Assembly: GCA_012518535.1 (NCBI GenBank) | Contig: JAAYRX010000196.1 | Span: 1 to 45,285 of the forward strand | Direction: 5' to 3' | DNA length: 45,285 nucleotides | From: Clostridiales bacterium | GTDB lineage: Bacteria; Bacillota; Clostridia; Caldicoprobacterales; UBA3941 | Part shown: positions 1 to 10,164 of the stretch, one piece after another | How positions within the stretch are numbered: position 1 is the stretch's first letter | Layout: every line of letters begins with the position of its first letter | Notes under the pieces: generated by a model | Told to the model about the DNA's origin: nothing | The model's input: only the letters and a program-made list of their open reading frames with translations | Databases searched by the model: none | Translations under genes and position numbers: made by a program

Positions 1-278
1 AAAGAATTAGTATTTGGTTAACAATACCATGCTAATAAGGCCTTGATTACATATAGGAGTAGTCTACCTTATTTCATTGGTATAATATACCATTGCATTG
101 TGCAAGATAATCTAGCACAATAGGTTAAGTTAACCTCTTATGCTAGTTCATAATCTTAGACAATGGCTATTGAAAAGCGACCGGCTTCATTGATTTGGTT
201 AAGAAAACTTGGCTTATGGAATGCAGAAAAGCCATAGTTTAAGGCAGGATGCCGGCAATTCTTATACTGACAGGAAAC

Positions 279-311
279 AAAAGAGGGGTGCACATAGTGC
301 ACCCCTCTTTA
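279..311 (-). terminator. Rho-independent terminator downstream of the E2-E1 operon
   Basis: Perfect 11-bp hairpin gaggggtgcac-ata-gtgcacccctc (283-307); on the minus strand it is followed by TTTTGTTT, just after the E1 stop. Confidence 0.8.
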
Positions 312-317
312 TATCCC

Positions 318-2789
318 TTATATCCCATATTTATTGTACCGAATCTGTTCGCTTTTGGTGAAGTTGTTCTTCACTACATGCCCATCAAGGGGTAGAATCC
401 TTTCATGTATTATATCCAGGAACCAATCCGGTTGTGGGAAGAAATATTCCTCCAGTTCAAAGGCCGGGGTAATCCAGTTCTTTGCTCCCAATACCACAGG
501 GGGAGCATCAAGATAATCGAAGGCCATCTCACTTATATTCTGGGCCAGATCGTTTAGGTATGATCCCCTTTCACAGGCATCGCTGGCCAGGAGGATCCTG
601 CCCGTTCTTCGGACGGACTCAATTACCTTTTCGTAGTTAAAAGGCACCAGGGATCTGGCATCAATTATCTCGGCACTCAAACCGTAATCATCATAAAGCC
701 GGTCTGCAGCTTCCAGAGCCCTGTATAGGGTTGCACCAATGGTCAATATCGTTATATCCTCACCTTCTCTTTTGATGTCCGGCTCTCCGATGGGTACCTC
801 ATAATACCCTTCAGGTACCCCTGCGGGATTAAACATTTCGCCTATATCGTAGATCCTCTGGCTCTCAAAGAAAACAACGGGATCCGTTCCCATAAGCGCG
901 CTGTTCATCAAACCCTTGGCATCGTAAGGGGTTGCAGGAAATACTACTTTGAGACCGGGAATGTGGGCGCATAGGGATGTCCAGTCCTGGGAATGTTGGG
1001 CGCCATATTTTGATCCAACAGACACTCTGAGAACCACCGGCATCTTAAGGATGCCGGCACTCATGGACTGCCACTTGGCCAGCTGGTTGAATACCTCATC
1101 TCCTGCCCGGCCTAAAAAGTCACAATACATAAGCTCTACAATTGCCCTACCTCCCGATAGGCCATATCCCACCGCAGAGCCCACTATAGCTGCCTCGGAA
1201 ATGGGAGTATTGAATAGCCTATGGTAGGGCAAGGCCTCCGTAAGACCTCTATACACCGCAAAGGCTCCTCCCCAATCCCTGTTCTCTTCCCCATAGGCAA
1301 CCAAGGTAGGATCCAGGTAAAACTTATCCAATATAGCCTCAAAGATTGCATCTCTAAACTGTAATACCCTGTTTTTGGGAACCGGTTTCCCGTCCTGATA
1401 GGCAGTCCTAATCTTTTTCTTTATCTGCTTTAGCCTGGGATTATCCTCCTTGGGTATGAGTACATCCGGTTCTCTGTCTTCCATTTTTTCTACCCGTTGG
1501 TTGGAAAACATCAGGTCTGCAATTATATTGGGATTGCTAGTGAGATCCATATGGGGCGAAATATTGTCGTCTATGGATAACCTAAGGGTTTTAGTGACAA
1601 GCTCCCTGGTTCTTGACCAAATATCCTTAAATTCTTCCTCATGGGCTACACCTGCATTTATCAGATCCCTCATATAAACCTGGAGGGGATCCTGTTCCCT
1701 CCAAGCCTCTATCTCCTCTCTGCTTCGGTAGCTGGAAGCGTCGGAGGGAGAGTGACCGGAGAATCTGTAGGTGAGGGTGTCCAGTAGGACGGGACCCCTT
1801 CCTTCTGCCAGGATCTTCTTCTTCCTCCTGATGGCATCAATTACGGCCAGAGGATTAAAGCCATCAACCCTTTCAGCGTGCATCTGGTCCGGGTTTATAC
1901 CGGCCCCGACCCTGGCCAGGATCTGGTAGCCCATGGTTTCTCCACTTGTCTGCCCACCCATACCGTATTGATTATTAAAGAAATTGAATATTATAGGAAG
2001 CCCGCCTCTATGGCTTTCATCCCATAACAGCCTGTACTGATCCATGGCAGCCATGCTCATGGCCTCCCATACAGGACCACATCCCATGGAGGCATCACCT
2101 ATGTTGGCTATGACAATACCTTCCTTTAGGTTTATTTTCTTATAGAGAGCGGAGCCCATGGCAATATCGGCTGAACCGCCTACTATAGCATTGTTGGGAT
2201 AAATCCCAAAAGGCGTAAAAAAAGCATGCATGGAACCCCCTAATCCCTTGTTAAAACCTGTTTCTCTGGCGAATATCTCTGCCAGGGTACCGTATAGGAG
2301 GAAGTCCATGGCCAATTCCTTTACGCTATCTGCTTTTTTCCGGCTGTCCTCTACTATCCTTAGTATTCGTCCATCAAAAAAATCCTCCATAACTCTTAAC
2401 AGATCTTCATCCTTCATTCCATTTATGGCCGACAGACCCTTGGCAAGGATCTCGCCATGGCTTCGATGGGAGCCAAAAATAAAATCCTCTTCGTCCAATA
2501 GGTATGCCTGCCCTACGGCGGATGCCTCCTGACCTATGGACAGGTGTGCAGGTCCTGGATGGTTGTAGGAAATCCCGTTATATTCACCGGCTGTCTTTAT
2601 CTCGTTTATCATAGTCTCAAACTCGCGAATAATGGTCATATCCCGGAATATCCTCATTAAGTCCTCTTTTGAATAGTTGGCTTTCTCCTCTTCCAGGGTC
2701 TTTTGATATTGATTTATTGGAATATCATTAAATTCAATGAAGTCACTTTTTCGAACTTCATTGGGATCGATAAACTGGGACTTTGGCAT
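318..2789 (-). CDS. Thiamine-pyrophosphate-dependent 2-oxoacid dehydrogenase E1, fused alpha and beta subunits (branched-chain/acetoin/pyruvate dehydrogenase type)
   Basis: 823 aa. The N-terminal half has E1-alpha features ([49 protein letters not shown]); the C-terminal half has E1-beta features ([54 protein letters not shown]). Confidence 0.9.
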   Translation of the reverse strand: MPKSQFIDPNEVRKSDFIEFNDIPINQYQKTLEEEKANYSKEDLMRIFRDMTIIREFETMINEIKTAGEYNGISYNHPGPAHLSIGQEASAVGQAYLLDEEDFIFGSHRSHGEILAKGLSAINGMKDEDLLRVMEDFFDGRILRIVEDSRKKADSVKELAMDFLLYGTLAEIFARETGFNKGLGGSMHAFFTPFGIYPNNAIVGGSADIAMGSALYKKINLKEGIVIANIGDASMGCGPVWEAMSMAAMDQYRLLWDESHRGGLPIIFNFFNNQYGMGGQTSGETMGYQILARVGAGINPDQMHAERVDGFNPLAVIDAIRRKKKILAEGRGPVLLDTLTYRFSGHSPSDASSYRSREEIEAWREQDPLQVYMRDLINAGVAHEEEFKDIWSRTRELVTKTLRLSIDDNISPHMDLTSNPNIIADLMFSNQRVEKMEDREPDVLIPKEDNPRLKQIKKKIRTAYQDGKPVPKNRVLQFRDAIFEAILDKFYLDPTLVAYGEENRDWGGAFAVYRGLTEALPYHRLFNTPISEAAIVGSAVGYGLSGGRAIVELMYCDFLGRAGDEVFNQLAKWQSMSAGILKMPVVLRVSVGSKYGAQHSQDWTSLCAHIPGLKVVFPATPYDAKGLMNSALMGTDPVVFFESQRIYDIGEMFNPAGVPEGYYEVPIGEPDIKREGEDITILTIGATLYRALEAADRLYDDYGLSAEIIDARSLVPFNYEKVIESVRRTGRILLASDACERGSYLNDLAQNISEMAFDYLDAPPVVLGAKNWITPAFELEEYFFPQPDWFLDIIHERILPLDGHVVKNNFTKSEQIRYNKYGI

Positions 2790-2898
2790 GACTATACCCC
2801 TTTCTTTCTAATTTATATACATTGTACCGGCTAAATATCCTGAAGCTGTCACACTTTATTCTGGTATATAATCTGGCACTAAACACTAAGCCTTCTTA

Positions 2899-4140
2899 CT
2901 ACTTGGCCAAAAGCAAGCTAAACTCTTCAAGGTTTTCCACCAGCTCATTCAAAAACCTTGCAGCCGGTGCTCCGTCCACTGCCCTATGGTCAAATGTTAA
3001 TGATAGGCCCATGGCCGGGTAGAATTCAATTTCCCCATCAGTTTCCCTTGCCCTATGCGTTATACAGTTTACACCCAATATACCTGTCTGGGGTGGATTT
3101 AGGATAGGGGTAAAGGATTCTATCCCCAGGTTACCCAGGTTTGTAACGGTAAAGGTCCCGTTCCTTAGAAGGTCTGGACTAATGGTACCTGATTGGCAGG
3201 CTTCGTTTAATTCCTTTACCTCTTGAGATATTTCATTTAATGATTTCGTATCGGCATTTGATATGGTTGGCACAATAAGGCCTCTGGGAGTATCTATAGC
3301 CACCCCTAAGTTAACCCTGTTGAATAGTTGCATAGAATCTCCAAGAAAATATGCGTTTAAATTTCTGTGATTTAATAGGGTGCGCGAAACTGCAAATAGG
3401 ATCATGTCGTTGAGAGTTATTCTACCAAGGCCAAATTTCTCGCCCTTGTCTTTTAGATTGGATCGGAAATCCAGTATATCCGTTGCATCAAAAGAGGAAT
3501 GGAGAGTTAATTGTGCGCTTGTCATCAGGGATTCATGCATTGTCCTTGCAATTACCCTACGTATATTGGGGACATTTACCTCTTCATAATCCAGTTCAGA
3601 TTCTTTTTCAATAGTTTCTGAGGGAATCAATGGCCGCTCATTCTCCATCAGTGTAAGTATATCCCTTTCTATTATACGCCCCTCCGGACCTGTTGGTATC
3701 GCCTCGGTAATGTCAATCCCTTCCCTATCGGCTAGATTTTTCGCCCTGGGCGACACCTTAATGATATTCTCGTTCAAGGCAGCCTTTTCCTGTTCATCCC
3801 CATGAAAGTCGACTTCTTCTTTTTCTGTGGGCTCTGTTTGGTCTTGCATAAATTCTTGAGTTTTCTCTTCTGTATGGGGTGAATATATGGAGGGATCTTC
3901 TCCCTCTTCTCCAATGACACATATATTGGAGAGTACTGGGACATCGTCCCCTTCTTCAAAAAAAATATCCAACACTACACCGGAATGTTGTGATTCCTCT
4001 TCAAAGGTAGCCTTGTCGGTCTCGTATGTAAAAAGGAGATCTCCAATCTCCACCGTATCACCTTTTTCTTTATGCCATTTGGTGATAATACAACTTTCTA
4101 CACTAAGCCCTTGACGAGGCATAATTATTGGTATTGCCAT
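2899..4140 (-). CDS. 2-oxoacid dehydrogenase E2, dihydrolipoamide acyltransferase
   Basis: N-terminal lipoyl domain with ETDKATFE lipoylation site, peripheral-subunit-binding domain (KVSPRAKNLADREGIDI) and catalytic domain with LTFDHRAVDGAPAARFL. Start moved to MAIPIIMPRQG because GGAGGAATTATAT precedes that ATG. Confidence 0.92.
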   Translation of the reverse strand: MAIPIIMPRQGLSVESCIITKWHKEKGDTVEIGDLLFTYETDKATFEEESQHSGVVLDIFFEEGDDVPVLSNICVIGEEGEDPSIYSPHTEEKTQEFMQDQTEPTEKEEVDFHGDEQEKAALNENIIKVSPRAKNLADREGIDITEAIPTGPEGRIIERDILTLMENERPLIPSETIEKESELDYEEVNVPNIRRVIARTMHESLMTSAQLTLHSSFDATDILDFRSNLKDKGEKFGLGRITLNDMILFAVSRTLLNHRNLNAYFLGDSMQLFNRVNLGVAIDTPRGLIVPTISNADTKSLNEISQEVKELNEACQSGTISPDLLRNGTFTVTNLGNLGIESFTPILNPPQTGILGVNCITHRARETDGEIEFYPAMGLSLTFDHRAVDGAPAARFLNELVENLEEFSLLLAK

Positions 4141-4585
4141 ATATAATTCCTCCAATTTCACATTTTATATAAATACAAAAAAATGTTTTTCCAATACTCT
4201 GTCATTCATCGTATACACAGATATACTACCAGATTAACCCTTTTTAGTCAATTTATTCGACCGCTTAAAGCTGCCATCTCCGCCTGCCCCATATGTTTTT
4301 ATAATACATGGATTCGCCATTTACCTTTTACTCCATATTGTCAAACAGGCCAGAGTAGCCCTATCATAATCCCAAGGGTAAGATGTTATTGATTATGATG
4401 CTGGTATAATGTATAATTATTGTAAAATTCTGCTCCCTAATTCAATCCACAATACTTGAATTCTACAAGTTGCACCTCCAGTTAATGATGCACATTATGA
4501 ATAATTAATATTCGCTTTAATGCGATTTAGGCTTTAATAGTTGGATGCTAAAAGTGTTTATGGGAATATAGAAAGGATGATTTTT

Positions 4586-5359
4586 TTGGGCAAGATGGAA
4601 GGCCAAGTAGCCATAGTAACGGGTGGAGGTCAGGGGCTTGGACAGGCCTTGTGTCTCCGACTTCACGATGAAGGGGCCAAGGTCGTTGTAGCCGACATTA
4701 ATCCGGACGCTGCCAGGGATACAGCGAATCAACTTAGGGACAGTCTGGCCATCAAAGCAGATGTTGCAGATTATTCCCAATGTGAGAATATGGTCAAAGA
4801 AACCATGGCCAAGTATGGCCGAATTGACCTGTTGGTCTGTAACGCAGCAATTCTGATAGCCAAGGCTGTGAATGAATCTACCAGCCAGGAATGGAAAAAA
4901 GTAATGGAAGTAAACCTTTTGGGATACTTCAATTGTGTAAAGGCAGTTGCCGATGTAATGATAAAGCAAGGCTATGGTAATATAATACAAATAAACAGCA
5001 AGTCAGGTAAAAAAGGTTCCTTCAAGAATTCGGCATATGCTGCCAGCAAGTTCGGTGGTATCGGTCTTACCCAAAGTCTTGCACTGGAATTCGCTCCCCA
5101 TAATATCAGGGTCAATGCTATCTGCCCGGGTAACCTGCTGGATTCCCCCCTATGGGTGGATAGTCTATATGAACAATATGCCCGAAATCAGGGTATCACC
5201 AAAGAAGAGGTTAGGCAAAAATATCTCAACCAGGTTCCCCTCGGAAGGGGATGTACATACGAAGATGTGGCAAACGTCCTTGTTTTTCTGGCCTCTGACC
5301 AGGCCAGCTACATGACAGGACAGGCTATCAACGTAACCGGGGGTCAGGAGATGAGATAA
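4586..5359 (+). CDS. SDR-family oxidoreductase, sorbitol-6-phosphate 2-dehydrogenase-like
   Basis: Rossmann TGGGQGLGQ, NAAI, YAASKFGGIGLTQSLALE, GQAINVTGGQEMR. TTG start at 4586 is proposed from the upstream AAAGGATG; the ORF is open from 4541. Confidence 0.8.
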   Translation: MGKMEGQVAIVTGGGQGLGQALCLRLHDEGAKVVVADINPDAARDTANQLRDSLAIKADVADYSQCENMVKETMAKYGRIDLLVCNAAILIAKAVNESTSQEWKKVMEVNLLGYFNCVKAVADVMIKQGYGNIIQINSKSGKKGSFKNSAYAASKFGGIGLTQSLALEFAPHNIRVNAICPGNLLDSPLWVDSLYEQYARNQGITKEEVRQKYLNQVPLGRGCTYEDVANVLVFLASDQASYMTGQAINVTGGQEMR

Positions 5360-5384
5360 GGGGATACCTTCAAACCCATATAAC

Positions 5385-5414
5385 AAAGGTGGCTCCCTGA
5401 GGGAAGCCACCTTT
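5385..5414. terminator. Bidirectional terminator between convergent genes
   Basis: aaaggtggct-ccctgaggga-agccaccttt: 10-bp perfect arms with an inner CCC/GGG extension, between convergent CDS ends. Confidence 0.7.
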
Positions 5415-5421
5415 ATGTATG

Positions 5422-6675
5422 CTAAAAATTCTCCAGGAGATAGTTTTCCGCTTCAAGACACCAGAGTCCGTTATTCCATTCAACTATTCTTGCCAACTCT
5501 GCAAACCTATAGTCGTTCTCCCCCATCTTCCTAAAATCTTCAATAGCTGTTAGCTCCATTTCGATGTTGGTATATATTAACTTCTTACCTCCGGGGATAT
5601 TGGGAAGATTGAGGGTTGTCTCTACTACACTGTTGAGACCCCCGATATGGGTTATCATGGTTGAGGGATCTATAAGCCCCTTTGCCATCATATCCAGAGA
5701 CTCGGCCAGGTCGTCTGTATTACCGCCGCTGGTACCTACAATATGGGTGGATCCATAGTGTACGTTGTAAAAGTTGAAAAGTGCTTTAAAATTCGGATCC
5801 GTTGGTCCCGCAAAGAAATTTAAACAGCCGTCCCTGCCCAGGATTCCGTCCCCCTGCTCAATAACCTCCCTGACAGGAGCATATACGAAGACGTCATCAT
5901 ACCCTTTACCATGGGTATAGGACATGAGGTGTTCCACTGGGTTGTCCAACTTACCTGTATTTACATAATGGAGCTCGACTCCCTTTTCGGCTGCCTTCTC
6001 TACCGTAAGAACTTCAGCAGCTCTTCTTAATCTTTCATCATCTATGTCGGTTACTACCAAAATTCCAGGCCTTCTGTCACAGTTTATTGCATAATCAATG
6101 GCTCCAAGGCCCATAGGCCCTACACCAGCCAATATGGCCATGTTACCGCCTTCTACTATCCCCATCTCGTGTTGGTATTTGCCGGGTGTAGTATGGTAGC
6201 TGGCATGAAAAGCGCCCACTATACAGGACATGGGCTCGGCGAGCGATCCATAAAAGAAAGCCTCTCCTTTATACTCTAAAAGACTGCCCGTCTCCATTAC
6301 CTCATTAGGAATTATGATGTGGGTGGCAGCGCCCCCTATATAGGAGTAGGAATAACCTGGTGCGTCCAAGCTGCCCTTATAGTTTAAGGCTGGCTGAATA
6401 GCAAATTTTTGGCCTGGTTTGAACTGGTCCCGCCATTTTTCCCCTACTTCTAAAATAATCCCACATAATTCATGACCTATCATCACAGGATTTTCGGCTA
6501 CATTGTCGGGAACCCTTTTATGCTTGGGACCCTGTATAGCAGCCTTATATGAAGACATACATACGCTGTCGGATATAACCTGGGCTAAGATCTCATCCTT
6601 CTTTATGGCCGGCAATTCGAATTCTTCCAAACGAAGGTCGTTGATACCATATAATCTGACCGCTTTTGTTTTCAT
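5422..6675 (-). CDS. Zinc-dependent alcohol dehydrogenase family, L-sorbose-1-phosphate reductase-like
   Basis: 417 aa MDR/zinc-binding dehydrogenase: VCMSSYKAA, GHELCGIILEVG, AILAGVGPMGLGAIDYA, GCLNFFAGPTD. Confidence 0.78.
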   Translation of the reverse strand: MKTKAVRLYGINDLRLEEFELPAIKKDEILAQVISDSVCMSSYKAAIQGPKHKRVPDNVAENPVMIGHELCGIILEVGEKWRDQFKPGQKFAIQPALNYKGSLDAPGYSYSYIGGAATHIIIPNEVMETGSLLEYKGEAFFYGSLAEPMSCIVGAFHASYHTTPGKYQHEMGIVEGGNMAILAGVGPMGLGAIDYAINCDRRPGILVVTDIDDERLRRAAEVLTVEKAAEKGVELHYVNTGKLDNPVEHLMSYTHGKGYDDVFVYAPVREVIEQGDGILGRDGCLNFFAGPTDPNFKALFNFYNVHYGSTHIVGTSGGNTDDLAESLDMMAKGLIDPSTMITHIGGLNSVVETTLNLPNIPGGKKLIYTNIEMELTAIEDFRKMGENDYRFAELARIVEWNNGLWCLEAENYLLENF

Positions 6676-6838
6676 CTCATTCCCCCGCTTAAATGCTATA
6701 ATCTATCAGTCCATAAATCTACAATGCCTAAGCAGTTTCATTATACATCATTAATATCCTGCATTACAAGGAAAATCCCCGTAAGTACCGCAACGGCAAT
6801 TGTTTAGTACTTTTTATACATTAAGTGCTGATAAGTAT

Positions 6839-6866
6839 TTTGAAAAAAACGGAATGGGTGCTATAA
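6839..6866 (+). promoter_or_regulatory. Candidate sigma-A promoter for the PTS IIC-like gene
   Basis: TTGAAA-16 bp-TATAAT at about 6840-6867, about 190 nt upstream of the 7055 start codon. Confidence 0.5.
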
Positions 6867-7054
6867 TATATTCTAATAAAACCCAACAAAATACTTAACA
6901 AAACGCATTATGCCAGTCAGACATATACGGTAATGGCTATTGTCTGCCTATGTTTTGGGGAAACCAGGACTTACCAGTAGTTCATTACCTTTGTTATGCA
7001 GTAACTATTCAACTGGCACATGAGGTTAATAAAATATTGTAAGGATGTGTTGAT

Positions 7055-8080
7055 ATGAACAGCATAAAAGGGGTTTTAAAGAAAGGAATAAACAGATACG
7101 GTTTGGATGCTTTCAGCGCCATGGCCTTGGGACTTTTTTCATCTCTTATAATAGGTTTGATCCTTTCTCAGCTTTCCAGGATACCGGGCCTTGGCTTTAT
7201 TGCCGATTTTACGGATGTCCTATCCGCTCAATCCCCCGTGGTTGGAGCAGCCATCGGGGTGGCCATCGCACATGGATTGAAAGCCCAGCCTCTGGTCGTA
7301 TACACCTCCGCCGCGACCGGCGCATTCGGATACAGTTTTATGAATGCCGGACCCATGGGAGCCTATATTGCAGCGGTAGTAGGAGCAGAATTGGGTAGAT
7401 TGGTTGCCGGTAAGACCAGGGTTGACATCGTCTTGGTTCCATCAGTCACCATTTTAGCCGGTGGTCTTGCGGGAAAATTCATAGGTCCGTATATCTCTGG
7501 ATTTATGACCTGGTTGGGTAATGTTATAAACATCACCACAGAGCTTCATCCTATCCCCATGGGAATTCTGGTTTCCACATCCATGGGGATGATACTGACC
7601 GCCCCTATCAGCAGTGCCGCTTTGGCCATTTCCATGCAGATGTCAGGCCTTGCTGCAGGTGCGGCCACAGTGGGCTGTTCTGCCCAAATGATAGGTTTTG
7701 CAGTAGCCAGCTACCGGGAGAACAAAGTAGGGGGTCTGATAGCCCAGGGCTTGGGTACCTCTATGCTACAGGTGCCCAACATAATTAAAAAACCCCAAAT
7801 CTGGATTCCTCCTACCTTGGCCAGTGCCATCTTAGGTCCTCTTTCCACAACAATCCTAAAGATGCAAAGCAACCCAATAGGGGCAGGTATGGGAACCAGT
7901 GGCTTGGTAGGTCAGTTTGCTCTATGGACAACCATGGAAGGTACGATACCCACCTGGCTTTTGTTAACTGAGATCCTTATGATGCACTTTGTCCTTCCTG
8001 CTCTTCTCACCCTATTGATATCTGAATTCATGCGGAAGAAGGGCTGGATAAAATACGGGGACATGGAACTACAACTGTAA
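7055..8080 (+). CDS. PTS transporter subunit IIC-like membrane protein (PTS_EIIC_2 type)
   Basis: 341 aa polytopic, Gly/Ala-rich; GLGFIADFTDVLSAQSPVVGAAIGVAIAHGLKAQPLVVYTSAATGAFGYSFMNAGPMGAY. Confidence 0.75.
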   Translation: MNSIKGVLKKGINRYGLDAFSAMALGLFSSLIIGLILSQLSRIPGLGFIADFTDVLSAQSPVVGAAIGVAIAHGLKAQPLVVYTSAATGAFGYSFMNAGPMGAYIAAVVGAELGRLVAGKTRVDIVLVPSVTILAGGLAGKFIGPYISGFMTWLGNVINITTELHPIPMGILVSTSMGMILTAPISSAALAISMQMSGLAAGAATVGCSAQMIGFAVASYRENKVGGLIAQGLGTSMLQVPNIIKKPQIWIPPTLASAILGPLSTTILKMQSNPIGAGMGTSGLVGQFALWTTMEGTIPTWLLLTEILMMHFVLPALLTLLISEFMRKKGWIKYGDMELQL

Positions 8081-8776
8081 CTTGTCCCTATAATAATCAG
8101 CTATCTCAGAGTATTCGGCCAGGGCGGATTTCCCAACATCACTCAGGGAGTACTTCCCCCTGGCCACCCTATGGAACCAACCATAGAAGTTATTGTATAA
8201 TATCGAGTAGGTCTTGGGACCTGTGCCCAGTTCCTTCAAATCCTTCGCTGAAAGGATCCCGTCCCTCTCCAGACAACATGCAATGAATATGGCATTTTCC
8301 CTATAGGCAGTCATTATCTTCTTTCTATTGCTTCCCCCCTGATTGAAGTTTCCGGAACGACCCTCTATCTCCTTAATTATCCCTGCCCTGGCCTTCTTCG
8401 CCCTTCTCGATTTGTAGGGGACAGGATGAAGGATTACTTCCGCCTTAGGCTTGTCCAGATTCATATCAACAAGGATCAATCCCAGTTCCAAACGCCTCAG
8501 CAGCTTTCTTATACCTTTCCATTTTGATGATCTGAGACTGGCTTTGGGTTTTGGTAAGGCTATATAGACGCCACTGGTTATCCTCTGTCTATCAGCGGCC
8601 TGGCCCAACAGCTCTACGCTTAAGTTTCTCTTGAGTTCTATAATTACCAGTTCTTCTTCCTTAATTGCAACGATATCACAATCCTTAACCTCCCCCCGCA
8701 CCGTGTATCCTTGCCGGGTCAGGTACTCATATATGGGTTGGTACAAGCCGGCCTCTGTAAAGTTTGCCTTAGTCAT
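8069..8776 (-). CDS. DUF2161-type PD-(D/E)XK-like putative phosphodiesterase/nuclease
   Basis: 235 aa; nuclease-fold-like core EVKDCDIVAIKEEELVIIELKRNLSVELLGQAADRQRI with D-x(n)-E-x-K spacing. Confidence 0.72.
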   Translation of the reverse strand: MTKANFTEAGLYQPIYEYLTRQGYTVRGEVKDCDIVAIKEEELVIIELKRNLSVELLGQAADRQRITSGVYIALPKPKASLRSSKWKGIRKLLRRLELGLILVDMNLDKPKAEVILHPVPYKSRRAKKARAGIIKEIEGRSGNFNQGGSNRKKIMTAYRENAIFIACCLERDGILSAKDLKELGTGPKTYSILYNNFYGWFHRVARGKYSLSDVGKSALAEYSEIADYYRDKLQL

Positions 8777-9022
8777 AATAATACCCCTCTATACTACTGT
8801 CCATATGCAAGAACATATTTATTGTACTTAAGAAACATGATTTATGGTGCTGTACGGTTCCGGAAATTGATTAGAACACATTCACAGGGAATAACAAATA
8901 GGGAGTAGAAAAACTTCTATCTCCCTATCTTTCAGCAAATCATTAGTACATAATACTAGTATATTACGTTCATGCCTTTAACAAATCCCTTAGAGAACCA
9001 TACTATTCCATCTAAAGAGATC

Positions 9023-9988
9023 TTAAGCCCACCACATCTCGCCTTTATCTTCAAAGACCATAACCTCTTTCAAGAAGGCTATAGCCTTCTGTAGTCCCTC
9101 GTTGGGAGTCATCAGACTGTCTTCGTGTTCAATGCTTAGGACATAATCATAGCCCACCATCCTCAGGGCACTAACCATATCTTTCCAAACCTGATAGTCG
9201 TTGCCGTAGCCGACGGAACGGAATATCCAGGACCTGTTGATTTCATCTCCGTAGTGCTTGGTATCCAATACACCGTTAACGGCTGTGTTAATGGCATCAA
9301 TCTTGGTATCCTTGGCATGGAAATGATAGATAGCACCGGCCAACTCACGTATAGCCGCTACGGGATCGATGCCTTGCCAGAATAGATGGCTGGGGTCGAA
9401 GTTGGCACCAATAACATCACCAACAGCTGCCCTGAGTTTTAACAGGGTTTCGGGATTGTATACGGCAAAGCCCGGATGCATTTCCAGACATATCATATCC
9501 ACTCCATGATCCTTTGCAAAAGCAGTGGTCTTTTCCCAATATGGAATTAGAACATCATTCCACTGATATTCCAGGATTTTTAAAAAGTCATCCGGCCAAG
9601 GACAGGTAACCCAGTTGGGATACATGGAATTCGGCGAGTCTCCGGGACACCCCGAAAAGGTATTTACTCTCCTGACCCCCAGCTTTTCCGCCAGCAATAC
9701 GGTCTTCTCAAAATCGTCATGAAAAGCGTCTGCAATCTCCTTTTGTGGATGAACAGGATTCCCATGGCAGCTTAAGGAGCTTATCTCCAGGTTGTATTTA
9801 TCAACCAGATCCTTTAGTTCCCGGATCTTTCCACCATCGTTCAAGAGCTCTTCGGGGTTTGCATGGGCCTTGCCCGGATATCCGCCGGCACCCAATTCAA
9901 CCGCTTGTACGCCGGAATCGCTTAGATACTTAAAGGCTTCTTCGACCTTCATATTACCCAATAAAACAGTCATAACGCCTAGTTTCAT
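9023..9988 (-). CDS. Sugar phosphate isomerase/epimerase (xylose isomerase-like TIM barrel)
   Basis: MKLGVMTVLLGNMKVEEAFKYLSDSGVQAVELGAGG, ICLEMHPGF, NFDPSHLFWQGIDP, HFHAKDTKID. Confidence 0.88.
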   Translation of the reverse strand: MKLGVMTVLLGNMKVEEAFKYLSDSGVQAVELGAGGYPGKAHANPEELLNDGGKIRELKDLVDKYNLEISSLSCHGNPVHPQKEIADAFHDDFEKTVLLAEKLGVRRVNTFSGCPGDSPNSMYPNWVTCPWPDDFLKILEYQWNDVLIPYWEKTTAFAKDHGVDMICLEMHPGFAVYNPETLLKLRAAVGDVIGANFDPSHLFWQGIDPVAAIRELAGAIYHFHAKDTKIDAINTAVNGVLDTKHYGDEINRSWIFRSVGYGNDYQVWKDMVSALRMVGYDYVLSIEHEDSLMTPNEGLQKAIAFLKEVMVFEDKGEMWWA

Positions 9989-10100
9989 AGTAATTCTCCT
10001 TTCATATGATATTTATGGAATATTTAGATACCTTACCCTGCTACTCACGGGCCATTTAGATGAACCATATGTAATCTGTTGTTTAACAATGAAATCCTAA

Positions 10101-10143
10101 ATTAACGGACTACACAAATATGTAATTTATATAGTCCGTTAAT
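10101..10143. repeat. 12-bp perfect inverted repeat in the intergenic region
   Basis: ATTAACGGACTA - 19 nt - TAGTCCGTTAAT between the Gfo/Idh/MocA and isomerase genes (both minus strand). Confidence 0.75.
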
Positions 10144-10164
10144 CCTTGATAGTCTATAAATTAA

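Noticed and set aside
334-2532. Several plus-strand ORFs inside the E1 gene (e.g. 334-516, 949-1227, 1450-1677, 2230-2532)
   Set aside because: Antisense to a clear 823-aa enzyme, no recognisable motifs, composition typical of shadow ORFs.
4183-4392. Small plus-strand ORF in the E2-SDR gap
   Set aside because: No RBS, no motif, AT-rich intergenic composition.
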